Part shown: in pieces, positions 51,934-61,040 of the stretch | Layout of the letters: each line of letters starts with the position of its first letter | Position numbering within the stretch: position 1 is the stretch's first letter | Origin: DATFQI01 sp963816955 | Lineage (GTDB): Bacteria > Actinomycetota > Thermoleophilia > Solirubrobacterales > Solirubrobacteraceae | Assembly: GCA_963816955.1 (NCBI GenBank) | Contig: CAWFME010000003.1 | Location: 1-64,000 of the forward strand | Length of the DNA stretch: 64,000 nt | Direction of reading: 5' to 3' | Notes under the pieces: model-generated | Seen by the model: only the letters and a program-made list of their open reading frames with translations | What the model was told of the DNA's origin: nothing | Databases searched by the model: none | Translations under genes and position numbers: made by a program

Positions 51934-53171
51934 CCTTCAGCTGCCTCCCGCCGCGCGTCGGCGGCTCCCAGATCGGTCTCGGTGCCCTCGCCGGGCGGCA
52001 CGGTCGTGCCCTCGGGGTCGCCTGCCGTCCCGCCGCCCGCGAGCTCGACCACGCGGCGCGCGGCGTCGAGCATCGTGGACTCGGTGTGCACGTTCGGCAG
52101 GTCGGCCTCGGCGAGCAGCGCGCGGCCCTCCTTGTCGTTCGTGCCGTCGAGCCGCACCACGAAGGGCACGGTCGGCTCGATCTGCTCGAACGCCTCGATC
52201 AGGCCCTTGGCGACCTCGTCGCAGCGGGTGATGCCGCCGAAGATGTTGAACAGCACCGCGGTGACGTTCGGGTTGGAGAGGATCACCTCGACGGCCGAGG
52301 TGATCGCCTCGGCCTTCGAGCCGCCGCCGGCGTCGAGGAAGTTCGCCGGCGAGCCGCCCGCCTGGGCGACCACGTCGAGCGTGGACATCACCAGCCCGGC
52401 GCCGTTGCCGAGGATGCCGACGTTGCCGTCGAGCTTGACGTAGGTCAGCCCGCGCTCGCGCGCCATCCGCTCCTGCGGGTCCTCGCCCTCGGCCGAGCGC
52501 AGCCCGGCGTTGTCGGGGTGGCGGAACAGCGAGGAGTCGTCGAGCGTGACCTTGGCGTCGAGCGCCATCACCTGGCGGTCGCCGGTGACGATCAGCGGGT
52601 TGACCTCGACGAGCATCGCCTCCTCGGAGACGAACGCGTCGTAGAGCCTGGTCAACAGCGCGCCGATCGGGCGCACGACGTCGGCGTCGACGCCCGCCTC
52701 GAAGGCGAGCCGGCGCGCGTGGAAGTCCTGGAAGCCCAGCAGCGGGTCGACGTGCAGGCGGGCGATGGCGTCCGGGTCGTTGTCGGCGACCTCCTCGATG
52801 TCCATGCCGCCCTGCGTGGAGAGCATGACCAGCGGGCGCTTGTGCGCGCGGTCGAAGACGATCGACGCGTAGTACTCCGAGGCGATGTCCGAGGCGGCCT
52901 CGATCCAGACCTCGTGCACGGTGAGCCCGCGGATGTCCATGCCGATGATCGCCTTGGCATGGGCCTCGGCCTCGGTGCGGTCCTTGGCGACCTTGATGCC
53001 GCCGGCCTTGCCGCGGCCTCCGATCTGCACCTGCGCCTTGACGACGCAGGGATAGCCGATCTCGTCGGCGGCGGCGACGGCCTCCTCCACGGTCGTCGCG
53101 GGGGAGCCGGAGGGCACGGGCACCCCGTGCCGGGCGAAGAGCTGCTTGCCCTGGTATTCGAGAAGGTCCAT
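51930..53171 (-). CDS. sucC: Succinyl-CoA ligase beta subunit
   Basis: 413 residues. MDLLEYQGKQLFARHGVPVP, ATP-grasp VVKAQVQIGGRGKAGGIKVA, YYASIVFDRAHKRPLVMLS, MLVEVNPLIVTGDRQVMALD, KLDGNVGILGNGAGLVMSTL and NVTAVLFNIFGGITRCDEVA. The C-terminal tail of about 25 acidic, Gly/Thr-rich residues after RRVVELAGGG is longer than normal. 15 bases after the slipin gene, so probably in one operon with nfeD and slipin. Confidence 0.97.
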   Translation of the reverse strand: MDLLEYQGKQLFARHGVPVPSGSPATTVEEAVAAADEIGYPCVVKAQVQIGGRGKAGGIKVAKDRTEAEAHAKAIIGMDIRGLTVHEVWIEAASDIASEYYASIVFDRAHKRPLVMLSTQGGMDIEEVADNDPDAIARLHVDPLLGFQDFHARRLAFEAGVDADVVRPIGALLTRLYDAFVSEEAMLVEVNPLIVTGDRQVMALDAKVTLDDSSLFRHPDNAGLRSAEGEDPQERMARERGLTYVKLDGNVGILGNGAGLVMSTLDVVAQAGGSPANFLDAGGGSKAEAITSAVEVILSNPNVTAVLFNIFGGITRCDEVAKGLIEAFEQIEPTVPFVVRLDGTNDKEGRALLAEADLPNVHTESTMLDAARRVVELAGGGTAGDPEGTTVPPGEGTETDLGAADARREAAEG

Positions 53172-53186
53172 GAGCGGGCGAGGACT

Positions 53187-54008
53187 CTAGCCCACCCGCT
53201 CGGCCTCCCGCCGCGTGAAGCGCGGCGTCTCGCTCGTGCCTGTCGGGAGCTGTGCCTGCGCGGCCTCCATCAGGGGTTTGATCAGGTCCATCGGGAGCGG
53301 GAAGACCACCGTGGAGTTCTGCTCGACGCCGATCTCGGACAGCGTCTGCAGGTAGCGCAGCTGCAGCGTGGCGGGGTTGCGGCTGATCACGTCGGCGGCC
53401 TCGGCCAGGCGGGTGGCGGCCTGGGCCTCCGCCTCGGCCCTGATCACCTTGGCGCGCCGCTCGCGCTCGGCCTCCGCCTGCTTGGCCATCGCGCGCTGCA
53501 TCGCCGACGGGATGCCGACGTCGCGGATCTCGACCGTCGTGACCTTGATCCCCCACGGCTCGGTCTGCTCGTCGATGATCTGCTGGAGGTGGTCGTTGAG
53601 CTGCTCGCGCTGGGAGAGCAGCGCGTCGAGGTCGGCCTTGCCGAGCACGGCCCGCAGCGTCGTCTGGGCGATCATCGAGGTCGCCTGGCGGAAGTTCTCG
53701 ACCTCGACGATCGAGGAGCGCGGGTCGACCACGCGGAAGTAGGCGACCGCGTCGACGCGCGCCGGGACGTTGTCGCAGGTGATCACGTCCTGCGCGGGGA
53801 CGTTGAGCGTGTGGGTGCGCAGCGAGACGCGCACCATCCGGTCGATCAGCGGCACGAGCAGCACGACGCCGGGGCCCTTGGCGGCGATCAGCCGCCCGAG
53901 CCGGAACACCACGGCGCGCTCGTACTCGCGCAGGATCCGGACCGAAGCCGCGGCGGCGGTGGCCGCGAGCACGATCAGGACGAGCAACGTCAGCAGGACG
54001 GCGGTCAT
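53187..54008 (-). CDS. SPFH/band-7 protein (slipin)
   Basis: 273 residues. One N-terminal membrane helix (AVLLTLLVLIVLAATAAAA), then the stomatin core: ILREYERAVVFRLGRLIAAK, GPGVVLLVPLIDRMVRVSLR, VDAVAYFRVVDPRSSIVEVE and GIKVTTVEIRDVGIPSAMQR. A coiled coil (MAKQAEAERERRAKVIRAEA) and an oligomerisation end (VVFPLPMDLIKPLMEAA) follow. It organises membrane microdomains. The four-base overlap with nfeD is the standard pairing. Confidence 0.95.
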   Translation of the reverse strand: MTAVLLTLLVLIVLAATAAAASVRILREYERAVVFRLGRLIAAKGPGVVLLVPLIDRMVRVSLRTHTLNVPAQDVITCDNVPARVDAVAYFRVVDPRSSIVEVENFRQATSMIAQTTLRAVLGKADLDALLSQREQLNDHLQQIIDEQTEPWGIKVTTVEIRDVGIPSAMQRAMAKQAEAERERRAKVIRAEAEAQAATRLAEAADVISRNPATLQLRYLQTLSEIGVEQNSTVVFPLPMDLIKPLMEAAQAQLPTGTSETPRFTRREAERVG

Positions 54009-54475
54009 GGCGCCAACTCCCATTCCTCCGCAGGGCGCACGGTGAGCGTGAGGCCGCTCACCTGCTCGATCACGACGGGGTCGCCGGGCTTGAGCTCCGG
54101 GTCGCCCTCGAGGTCCCAGCGGCGCGCTCGCCACAGCGCGCCGTCCACGAACACGCGGCCGACGGGCGCGGGCGCGGCCCGCACCTCACCGAGGCGGCCG
54201 ATCAGGCCCTCCGCGCCCGTGCGGGCGCGGATGCGGCGCGTGGCGAGTCCCTTGCGCACGATCACCAACAGGAGCGCGAGCGAGAACAGCGCGGTGGCGA
54301 GCGTCGCACCGGCCACCGCGGCGGCGCCGAGGCCGGCGCCGGAGACCAGCAGTCCGATCCCCGTGGCGAGCGCGACGGCGGCGGCCGTCCCGAGCGCGCC
54401 GTACGACGGCACGTGCGCCTCCGCCACGAAGAGCGTGGCGCCTACGAGCACCAGCAGCAGGCCGAGCGCGGACAT
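54005..54475 (-). CDS. NfeD-like membrane protein (short form)
   Basis: 156 residues. Three or four membrane helices (LGLLLVLVGATLFVAEAHVP, GTAAAVALATGIGLLVSGAG, AATLATALFSLALLLVIV-type segments) and a C-terminal OB fold (GLIGRLGEVRAAPAPVGRVF, ARRWDLEGDPELKPGDPVVI, SGLTLTVRPAEEWE). The ClpP-like protease domain of long NfeD is absent. Partner of the slipin encoded next. ATG at 54475 fits the first helix. Confidence 0.92.
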   Translation of the reverse strand: MSALGLLLVLVGATLFVAEAHVPSYGALGTAAAVALATGIGLLVSGAGLGAAAVAGATLATALFSLALLLVIVRKGLATRRIRARTGAEGLIGRLGEVRAAPAPVGRVFVDGALWRARRWDLEGDPELKPGDPVVIEQVSGLTLTVRPAEEWELAP

Positions 54476-54550
54476 GGGTCCTCCTCCTACGGATCGTACT
54501 CCCACCGGGGCCGGGCGGCGAGGCGCTCATGTCACAATGCACGGCCGAAT

Positions 54551-55231
54551 ATGCCGCTGCCTAAGGAAGTCACCTTCGTCACGTTCGACGTCTACGGGAC
54601 CCTGATCGACTGGGAGACCGGCGTCTACGACGCCTTCGTCAAGGAGGCCGACAAGGACGGGTACACCCTCGCCCGCGAGGAGCTCGTCCCGCTGTTCATG
54701 AAGACCCAGCAGGAGATCAAGGCGGGCTCCTACGAGCTGTACGCCGAGGTGCTGCGCCGCACGGCGGTGCAGATCTCGCGCGAGCTCGGCTGGCCGCTCG
54801 AGCCCTCGCGCTCCGGGTTCCTGCCCGAGTCGGTGCCGCGCTGGCCGCCGTTCAAGGAGACCAACACGCAGCTCGAGCGCTTCGGCAAGAAGTTCGAGAT
54901 CGGCCTCGTGTCGAACATCGACGACAAGCTGCTGGGCCAGACGCGCCGGCACTTCAAGTCGGACTTCGACCTCGTCGTCACCGCCCAGCAGGTCCGCTCC
55001 TACAAGCCGGATCCCGCGCACTTCAAGGAGTGCGAGCGCCGCATCGGCACCAAGAAGGGCTGGGTGCACGTCGCGTCGAGCTACTACTACGACGTCGAGC
55101 CGTGCCTGAAGGCCAAGGTGCCCGTGATCTGGGTCAACCGCACCAAGGAGCAGCTCGAGCCGGGGGCCAAGAAGCCCACGGCCGAGGTCAAGTCGCTCCT
55201 CGAGGCGGCGAAGCTGCTCGGCGCGGCCTAG
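54551..55231 (+). CDS. HAD-superfamily hydrolase (haloacid dehalogenase-like)
   Basis: 226 residues. Motif I VTFVTFDVYGTLIDWETGVY (nucleophile Asp), motif II EIGLVSNIDDKLLGQ, motif III/IV VRSYKPDPAHFKECERRIGT and HVASSYYYDVEPCLKAKVPV, with the general Lys in YKPDP. The DVYGTL form is that of type II 2-haloacid dehalogenases and related phosphatases. First gene of a HAD, MBL and decarboxylase run with an eight-base gap to the next. Confidence 0.9.
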   Translation: MPLPKEVTFVTFDVYGTLIDWETGVYDAFVKEADKDGYTLAREELVPLFMKTQQEIKAGSYELYAEVLRRTAVQISRELGWPLEPSRSGFLPESVPRWPPFKETNTQLERFGKKFEIGLVSNIDDKLLGQTRRHFKSDFDLVVTAQQVRSYKPDPAHFKECERRIGTKKGWVHVASSYYYDVEPCLKAKVPVIWVNRTKEQLEPGAKKPTAEVKSLLEAAKLLGAA

Positions 55232-55239
55232 CCCGCGCC

Positions 55240-56019
55240 GTGCGCGCCGTCGGGCTCCATGCCGACGTCGTCGTCGCCATCTCCCGGGCGTACCGCACCA
55301 CCTGCACGCTGGTGCGCTCGGGCAACGAGGCGTTCATCGTCGACTCGCCCGTCTTCCCGGACGAGCTGGAGATCCTGCCGGCGATCGCCGAGCAGGCGGG
55401 CTTCCCCGTCGTGGGGACGCTCGCCACGCACGCCGACTGGGACCACCTGCTCGCCCCTTACGCGTTCCCCGAGGCGCCGCTGGGCTGCGCGGAGACGACC
55501 GCCGCGCGGCTGATCTCCCGGCCCGGCGAGGCGCAGCGCGAGCTGCGCGCGTTCGACGACGAGCTGTACGTGGAGCGGCCGGGGCCGCTGTCGCTGTCCG
55601 GCGCGCAATCGCTGCCGGTGCCGGGCCACTGCGGGATCGGGGAGCAGGAGCTCGAGCTGCACCCGGCCGACGGGCACACCGAGGACGGGATGGCCGTCTG
55701 GGTCCCGTGGGCGCGCGTGCTGGTGGCGGGCGACTACCTCTCGCCCGTGGAGATCCCGATGCTGTCCGAGACGGGCTCCCTGAGCGCCTACGAGGCCACG
55801 CTGGACCGGCTCGAGCCGCTCGTCGAGCGGGCCGACCACGTCGTGCCGGGCCACGGCGAGCCGATCGACGGCGCCCGCGCGGCCGCGATCCTGCGCGAGG
55901 ACCGCGCGTACCTGCGGGCGCTGCGCGCGCACGGCGCGGACGCGAAGCTGCCGCTCGCGCGGCGCTCCGCCGCCCAGCGCAGGATCCACGCCGAGAACGT
56001 CACCCGGGTCGCGGGCTGA
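55240..56019 (+). CDS. Metallo-beta-lactamase-fold hydrolase
   Basis: 259 residues, GTG start. The zinc motif THADWDHLLAPYAF (HxDxDH) is complete. Other ligands are in PGHCGIGEQELELHPADGHT, VLVAGDYLSPVEIPM and HVVPGHGEPIDGARAA. This is the glyoxalase-II-like, broad MBL family; the substrate is probably an ester or thioester. Its TGA overlaps the ATG of the next gene by one base. Confidence 0.9.
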   Translation: MRAVGLHADVVVAISRAYRTTCTLVRSGNEAFIVDSPVFPDELEILPAIAEQAGFPVVGTLATHADWDHLLAPYAFPEAPLGCAETTAARLISRPGEAQRELRAFDDELYVERPGPLSLSGAQSLPVPGHCGIGEQELELHPADGHTEDGMAVWVPWARVLVAGDYLSPVEIPMLSETGSLSAYEATLDRLEPLVERADHVVPGHGEPIDGARAAAILREDRAYLRALRAHGADAKLPLARRSAAQRRIHAENVTRVAG

Positions 56020-57395
56020 TGGCCGGCGACGGGCGCGAGCCGCTGCACGCGCTCACCCCGGAGCTGCGCGCGCTCGGCGAGCGCGTCCTCGCCGCGGCGC
56101 TCGAGCGGCTGGCCGCCGACCCGCCGGCGCTCGGGCGCACCGGCCCCCCGGCCGAGGTGGCCGCGCTGGCCGGCGCGTCGGTCACGCCGGAGGGGCTCGG
56201 GCCGGAGGAGGCGCTGCGGCGCTTCCGCGACGTGCTGCTGCCGCTGACGATCGCGATCGACCACCCGCGCTACTTCGCGTTCATCCCCTCCGCCCCGACG
56301 GCCGCCTCGGCCTACGTGGAGCTGTTGCTCAGCGCGGGCTCGGTCTACGCCGGCACGTGGCTGGAGGGCGCGGGCCCCGTGCACGCCGAGAACGAGGCGC
56401 TGCGCTGGCTCGCCGGCCTCGCCGGGATGCCGGCGGGCGCCGGCGGCTGCTTCGTGCAGGGCGGGACCAACGGCAACGTCTCCGCGCTGCACGCCGCGCG
56501 CGAGCACGCCCGCCACGTCCGCGCCGGCGATCCGCCCGCCCGCTGGCGCGTCGCCTGCAGCGAGGAGGTGCACTCCTCCGTGCGCGCGGCCGCGCGGCTG
56601 ATGGACGTCGACGTGCTGCCCGTGGCCGCCGACGAGCACGGCCGGATGCACGGCGAGGCCCTGCGCGAAGCGCTGGCGGGCGCCGACGGCGTCTTCGCCG
56701 CCGTCGCCACGGCCGGCACCACCAACCTCGGGCTGCTCGACGATCTCGCCGGCGTCGCGGCCGCGTGCCGCGAGCACGGCGTCTGGATGCACGTCGACGG
56801 CGCGTACGGCGCCGCCGGGCTCTGCGCGCCCTCCGTGCGGGCGCGCTACGCCGGGATCGAGCACGCCGACTCGCTGATCGTCGACCCGCACAAATGGCTG
56901 TTCGCGCCGTTCGACTCGTGCGCGCTGCTCTACCGCGACCCCGCCCTGGGCCGCGCCGCGCACCGCCAGAGCGCCTCCTACCTCGACGCACTCTACCTCG
57001 ACGAGGAGGCCCACAACCCGTCCGACTACGGCCTGCACCTCACGCGCCGTGCGCGCGGGATCCCGTTCTGGTTCTCGCTCGCCGTGCACGGGACCGACGC
57101 CTACGCGCAGGCCGTCGAGCGCACGCTCGAGGTCACCCGCCTGGGCGCCGAGGAGGTTCGCGCCCGCGAGGAGCTCGAGCTGGTCGCGGAGCCCGAGCTG
57201 TCGATCCTGGCCTTCCGCCGCCACGGCTGGGCGAAGGAGGACCACCACCGCTGGGCCGCCGCCCTGCGCGAGTCCGGCACGGCGTTCGTGTTCCCCACGG
57301 CCGTGCGCGGAGAGACGGTGGCGCGGCTGGCGATCGTCAACCCGCGCACCACGCCAGAGGACCTGCGGCTCGTCCTCGACAGCATGCGCGGATAG
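56019..57395 (+). CDS. PLP-dependent amino-acid decarboxylase (group II)
   Basis: 458 residues. The fold-type I decarboxylase signature is present: FVQGGTNGNVSALHAAREHA, SEEVHSSVRAAARLMDVDVL, AVATAGTTNLGLLDDLAGVA, WMHVDGAYGAAGLC, and the PLP Lys in DSLIVDPHKWLFAPFDSCAL. YGLHLTRRARGIPFWFSLAV is the C-terminal part. Aromatic-L-amino-acid, glutamate or diaminobutyrate decarboxylases share these blocks; substrate cannot be decided. One-base overlap with the MBL gene. Confidence 0.9.
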   Translation: MAGDGREPLHALTPELRALGERVLAAALERLAADPPALGRTGPPAEVAALAGASVTPEGLGPEEALRRFRDVLLPLTIAIDHPRYFAFIPSAPTAASAYVELLLSAGSVYAGTWLEGAGPVHAENEALRWLAGLAGMPAGAGGCFVQGGTNGNVSALHAAREHARHVRAGDPPARWRVACSEEVHSSVRAAARLMDVDVLPVAADEHGRMHGEALREALAGADGVFAAVATAGTTNLGLLDDLAGVAAACREHGVWMHVDGAYGAAGLCAPSVRARYAGIEHADSLIVDPHKWLFAPFDSCALLYRDPALGRAAHRQSASYLDALYLDEEAHNPSDYGLHLTRRARGIPFWFSLAVHGTDAYAQAVERTLEVTRLGAEEVRAREELELVAEPELSILAFRRHGWAKEDHHRWAAALRESGTAFVFPTAVRGETVARLAIVNPRTTPEDLRLVLDSMRG

Positions 57396-57411
57396 CGCTG
57401 CTGCGCTGGCT

Positions 57412-57768
57412 CTAGCCGCCGATCGCGGCCAGTGCGGACGCCTGGTCGCCGAACAGCCAGGCGGCGGGCTCGACGCCGCTGAGCTCGATCGCCCGCCGCG
57501 GCGGCGCGTCGGGCTCGAGCACGACCGCGAAGCGCTGCTGCCGGGTGGCGAGGCGTTCGGCGACGTCGTAGAGCATGTGCACGCCCGAGGAGTCGAGGAA
57601 CTCCAGGCCCGACAGGTCGAGCAGCAGGCCGCGGGCGGCGTTCGGCACGGACGCGCTCAGCTCGACCAGCAGGCCGGGCGCGTTCGACAGGTCGATCTCG
57701 CCCTCGACCACCGCCATCACGATCCCGCTGCGCTCCCGTACGCGCAGCGTCGCCAGCTCGTCGCTCAC
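57412..57768 (-). CDS. STAS-domain anti-anti-sigma factor
   Basis: 118 residues. GIVMAVVEGEIDLSNAPGLL, LLDLSGLEFLDSSGVHMLYD (phosphorylatable Ser in DSSG) and ERLATRQQRFAVVLEP. It binds an RsbW-type anti-sigma kinase when unphosphorylated. It overlaps the hybrid kinase gene by four bases; that protein carries both an RsbU-type phosphatase and an RsbW-type kinase domain, the two enzymes that switch such a STAS protein. Confidence 0.95.
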   Translation of the reverse strand: MSDELATLRVRERSGIVMAVVEGEIDLSNAPGLLVELSASVPNAARGLLLDLSGLEFLDSSGVHMLYDVAERLATRQQRFAVVLEPDAPPRRAIELSGVEPAAWLFGDQASALAAIGG

Positions 57769-60700
57769 CCGGGCCCGGAATCGGGGTCGTCGAGGTGCCG
57801 GCGCAGCCGCACGGTCGAGCCAGAGGGGCCGGTGTCGACCGTCACGTCGTCCATGAGCGAGGACATTATCGAGCGGCCGCGCCCTCTGTGCTCACTACGC
57901 GAGTCGCGCCAGCGGCCGGAGTCGTGGACCGCGATCTCGACGCCGTCCTCTCGGCGCACGGCGCTGACCGCGATCTCGGCGTCGCTGGGCCCGTAGGCGT
58001 GCTCGATCGCGTTCATGGCCGCCTCGTGCGCGGCCAGCACGATGTCGTTGGCCTCCTCGGCCGTCGCGCCGTGGGCGGTCAGCCACGCAGTGAGCCTGCG
58101 CCGCACCTCCGAGAGCCGGTTCGGGTGGGCGTTGATGACGGTGTAGAGCCGCTCGCCGGCCATCGGCGTGCGCGCGAGCACGAGCAGCGCCACGTCGTCG
58201 GGGAGGTCGCCGAGGTCGGCGACGATCCGCTCGCACGCCTCGGCCGGGCCGGCGAACGTCTCCGAGAGCCGCGCCGCCAGCCGGTCGATGCCGGCGTCGA
58301 TGACCTCGCCGCGGCGCTCGACGAGCCCGTCGGTGTAGAGCAGCAGCGCCTCGCCGACCTCGAGCTTGACCTCGGCCTCGACGTGGCGATGGGACATCGT
58401 CACGCCGAGCGGGTGGCTGAGGCCGTCGACGACGCGCTCGACCGAGCCGTCCGCGCGGCGCAACAGCGGCGGCGGGTGGCCCGCGTTGGAGAACCGCAGC
58501 ACCCCCGAGGCCGGGTCGAGGATCCCGCACAGGCAGGTCGTCATCGCCAGCCCGGAGTCGCTCACCAGCAGGTCCAGCCGGTCCATCAGCCCGGCGGGCG
58601 GGTGGCCCTCGAAGGCGTAGGCGCGCACGGCCTGGCGCACCTGGCCCATGACCGCGGCCGCGAGCACGCCGTGGCCGGCCACGTCGCCGATCGTGATCAC
58701 CAGGCGGCCGTCGCCGAGCGCGGTGGCGTCGTAGAAGTCGCCGCCGATCTCCAGCGACTCGCTCGCGGGCACGTAGCGCCCGCACAGCTCCGTCCCGAGC
58801 ACGTCGGGCAGTGCGCGCGGCAGCAGGCTGCGCTGGAGCGTCAGCGCGACGTCCTCCATCTCACGCGCGCGGTCGCGCTCGCCAGTGGCGAGGGCGTCGC
58901 GCAGCCGCGTGACCTCGAGGTTCGCGTTCACCCGCGCGAGCAGCTCGGGGCCGGAGAACGGCTTGACGAGGTAGTCGTCGGCCCCGGCGTCGAGGCCCTC
59001 GACGGTCGCCTCCTCGCCGGCCCGCGCGGACAGCATGATCACCGGCAAGCGGCGCGTGCGCGGGTCCTGGCGCAGCGTCGCCAGCAGCTCGAAGCCGTCC
59101 ATCCGCGGCATCATCACGTCGGTCAGGACGAGGTCCGGCGGGCGCTCGGAGATCTGGGCGAGCGCGTCTGCGCCGTCGACGGCGGTGCGCACGATGTAGT
59201 CGGGCTCCAGCAGCCTGGCGAGGTACATGCGCAGGTCGGCGTTGTCGTCGACCACGAGCACCTCGGGCCGCCCGTCGTCGGACGACGGGAGTGCGATCGT
59301 GCGCTCCTGCGCGCCCCAGCGCTCGGCCTCGCGCGCGAAGCCGTCGCGCTGCGCGGTCGCGGGCTCGCCGTCCGCGGTCGCCGGCCCGGCGCCGCCGGCC
59401 TCGGCGTGCAGCAGCGGCAGCTCGACCCGGAACGTGCTGCCCTCGCCCTCGACGCTGGCCACCGTCACCTCGCCGCCGTGCAGGCGCACGAGCTCGTCGA
59501 CGAGCGCGAGCCCGATGCCGCTGCCCTCGTGGCTGCGCCCGGGCGCGCCGCTGACGCGGTGGAAGCGCTCGAACAGCCGCGGCAGCTCGTCCGCCGGGAT
59601 GCCGACGCCGGTGTCGGCGATCTCGATCACCGCCGTCTCGCCGGCGCGCAGGCGCATCGTGATCCGGCCCTCGAAGGTGAACTTGTAGGCGTTGGAGAGC
59701 AGGTTGAGCAGGACCTTCTCGAGCAGCCCCGCGTCGGCCTCGACCGTCACGTCCTGCTCGGGGACGTCGACCACGAGATCGAGGCCGGTCCGGTCGGTCG
59801 CCGACTGGAAGACCGCGGCGCTGTCGCGGACGAGCCGGTTGAGGTCGACCGGGGCGAACGCCGCCGTCGCGCGGCCGGCCTCGATCCGGGAGAGGTCCAG
59901 CAGCGCGTTGACGAGCCGCAGCAGGCGCAGCGCGGCGCGCTGGGCGACCTCGATCCGCTCGCGCTGCAGCGCGAGCTCCGCGTCGGGCTCGGCGAGCGCG
60001 TCGCTGAGCGGGCCGAGCATCAGCGTCAGCGGGGTGCGGAACTCGTGCGAGACGTTGGAGAAGAACTCCGTCTTGGCGCGGTCGAGCGCCGCCAGCTCGT
60101 CCGCGCGCGTCTCGGCCGCCGCGAGGCCGACGGCGCTCGACAGCGCCGAGGAGAGCTGGCGCGCGATCTGCCGCAGGAAGCCGCGGTGGTCCTCGTCGAG
60201 GCGGTGGCGGGGGTTGACGCCGAGCACCAGCGCCGCCGCGGGGACGGAGCTGCCGGGGCGCTCGACCGGCAGGAGCACGGCGCCGTCCTCCTCGAGGACC
60301 CGCTCGCCCTCGCCGGCGGCGCCGGCGAGCGCCGCCCAGCGGTCCTCGGTCCGGCAGGCACCGGAGAAGCGCACGCCGCCGTCCTCGCCGATCGCGTACA
60401 GCGCCGCGAACGGGACGTCCGCCTCGGCGCCGGCGAGCGCCGTGACGGCCGCGCTCCCCACGTCGGCCTCCGTGCGGGCGGCGGCGAGCGCCTCGCCGAG
60501 CCGGGCGAGGACCTGCAGCCGCCGCGTCCCGAGCACGCGCGCGGTGGCCTCGTGCACCGCCGTGAAGATCCCGGCCACCGCGCCGGCCTCGTCGCGGATC
60601 GGGCTGAAGGAGTACGTGAAGAAGGCCTCTTCGAGGAAGCCCTCGCGCTCCAGCAGCAGCGGCTGGTCCTCCTGCCAGGTCGCCTGGCCGGTCCTGACCA

Positions 60701-61037
60701 CCCCGTCGAGCATCGGCTCGAGCAGGTCCCAGATCTCCGGCCAGATCTCGCGCAGCGGGCGGCCGAGCGCCGACGGGTGGTTGGCCCCGAGCATCGGCAC
60801 GTAGGCGTCGTTGTAGATCGCCACGTGGTCGGGGCCCCAGAACACGCACATGCCGTAGCGCGACCCGAGGCAGATGCCGGCCGCCGTGTGCAGCGGGAGC
60901 GGCCACCGCTCGGCGGGGCCGAGGGGCGTGCGGCTCCAGTCGAGCGCCCTCACGAGGGCGCCGCACTCACCGCCGCCGGCTCCGAGGCCGGACGCGCCGG
61001 ACGACGTCCCCGTGCTCACCGTGACGGATTCTCGCAC
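57765..61037 (-). CDS. Hybrid sensor kinase with receiver, PP2C phosphatase and RsbW-like kinase domains
   Basis: 1090 residues, intact. Order: PAS-like sensor (about 55-165), GAF-like (about 170-305), histidine-kinase dimer domain with His331 in FFSNVSHEFRTPLTLMLGP, HATPase (about 430-545: NLLSNAYKFTFEG, ADTGVGIP, GSGIGLALV), receiver (593-705: VLVVDDNAD, phospho-Asp640 in VLTDVMMPRMDG, VKPF), SpoIIE/PP2C phosphatase (about 735-955: EIGGDFYDA, TIGDVAGHG, NAGHPPP, LYTDGLVERRG), and RsbW-like HATPase (about 965-1085: HEAAMNAIEHAYG). No transmembrane segment. It probably phosphorylates its own receiver to tune the phosphatase and controls the STAS protein encoded next. Confidence 0.95.
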   Translation of the reverse strand: MRESVTVSTGTSSGASGLGAGGGECGALVRALDWSRTPLGPAERWPLPLHTAAGICLGSRYGMCVFWGPDHVAIYNDAYVPMLGANHPSALGRPLREIWPEIWDLLEPMLDGVVRTGQATWQEDQPLLLEREGFLEEAFFTYSFSPIRDEAGAVAGIFTAVHEATARVLGTRRLQVLARLGEALAAARTEADVGSAAVTALAGAEADVPFAALYAIGEDGGVRFSGACRTEDRWAALAGAAGEGERVLEEDGAVLLPVERPGSSVPAAALVLGVNPRHRLDEDHRGFLRQIARQLSSALSSAVGLAAAETRADELAALDRAKTEFFSNVSHEFRTPLTLMLGPLSDALAEPDAELALQRERIEVAQRAALRLLRLVNALLDLSRIEAGRATAAFAPVDLNRLVRDSAAVFQSATDRTGLDLVVDVPEQDVTVEADAGLLEKVLLNLLSNAYKFTFEGRITMRLRAGETAVIEIADTGVGIPADELPRLFERFHRVSGAPGRSHEGSGIGLALVDELVRLHGGEVTVASVEGEGSTFRVELPLLHAEAGGAGPATADGEPATAQRDGFAREAERWGAQERTIALPSSDDGRPEVLVVDDNADLRMYLARLLEPDYIVRTAVDGADALAQISERPPDLVLTDVMMPRMDGFELLATLRQDPRTRRLPVIMLSARAGEEATVEGLDAGADDYLVKPFSGPELLARVNANLEVTRLRDALATGERDRAREMEDVALTLQRSLLPRALPDVLGTELCGRYVPASESLEIGGDFYDATALGDGRLVITIGDVAGHGVLAAAVMGQVRQAVRAYAFEGHPPAGLMDRLDLLVSDSGLAMTTCLCGILDPASGVLRFSNAGHPPPLLRRADGSVERVVDGLSHPLGVTMSHRHVEAEVKLEVGEALLLYTDGLVERRGEVIDAGIDRLAARLSETFAGPAEACERIVADLGDLPDDVALLVLARTPMAGERLYTVINAHPNRLSEVRRRLTAWLTAHGATAEEANDIVLAAHEAAMNAIEHAYGPSDAEIAVSAVRREDGVEIAVHDSGRWRDSRSEHRGRGRSIMSSLMDDVTVDTGPSGSTVRLRRHLDDPDSGPG

Positions 61038-61040
61038 GCG

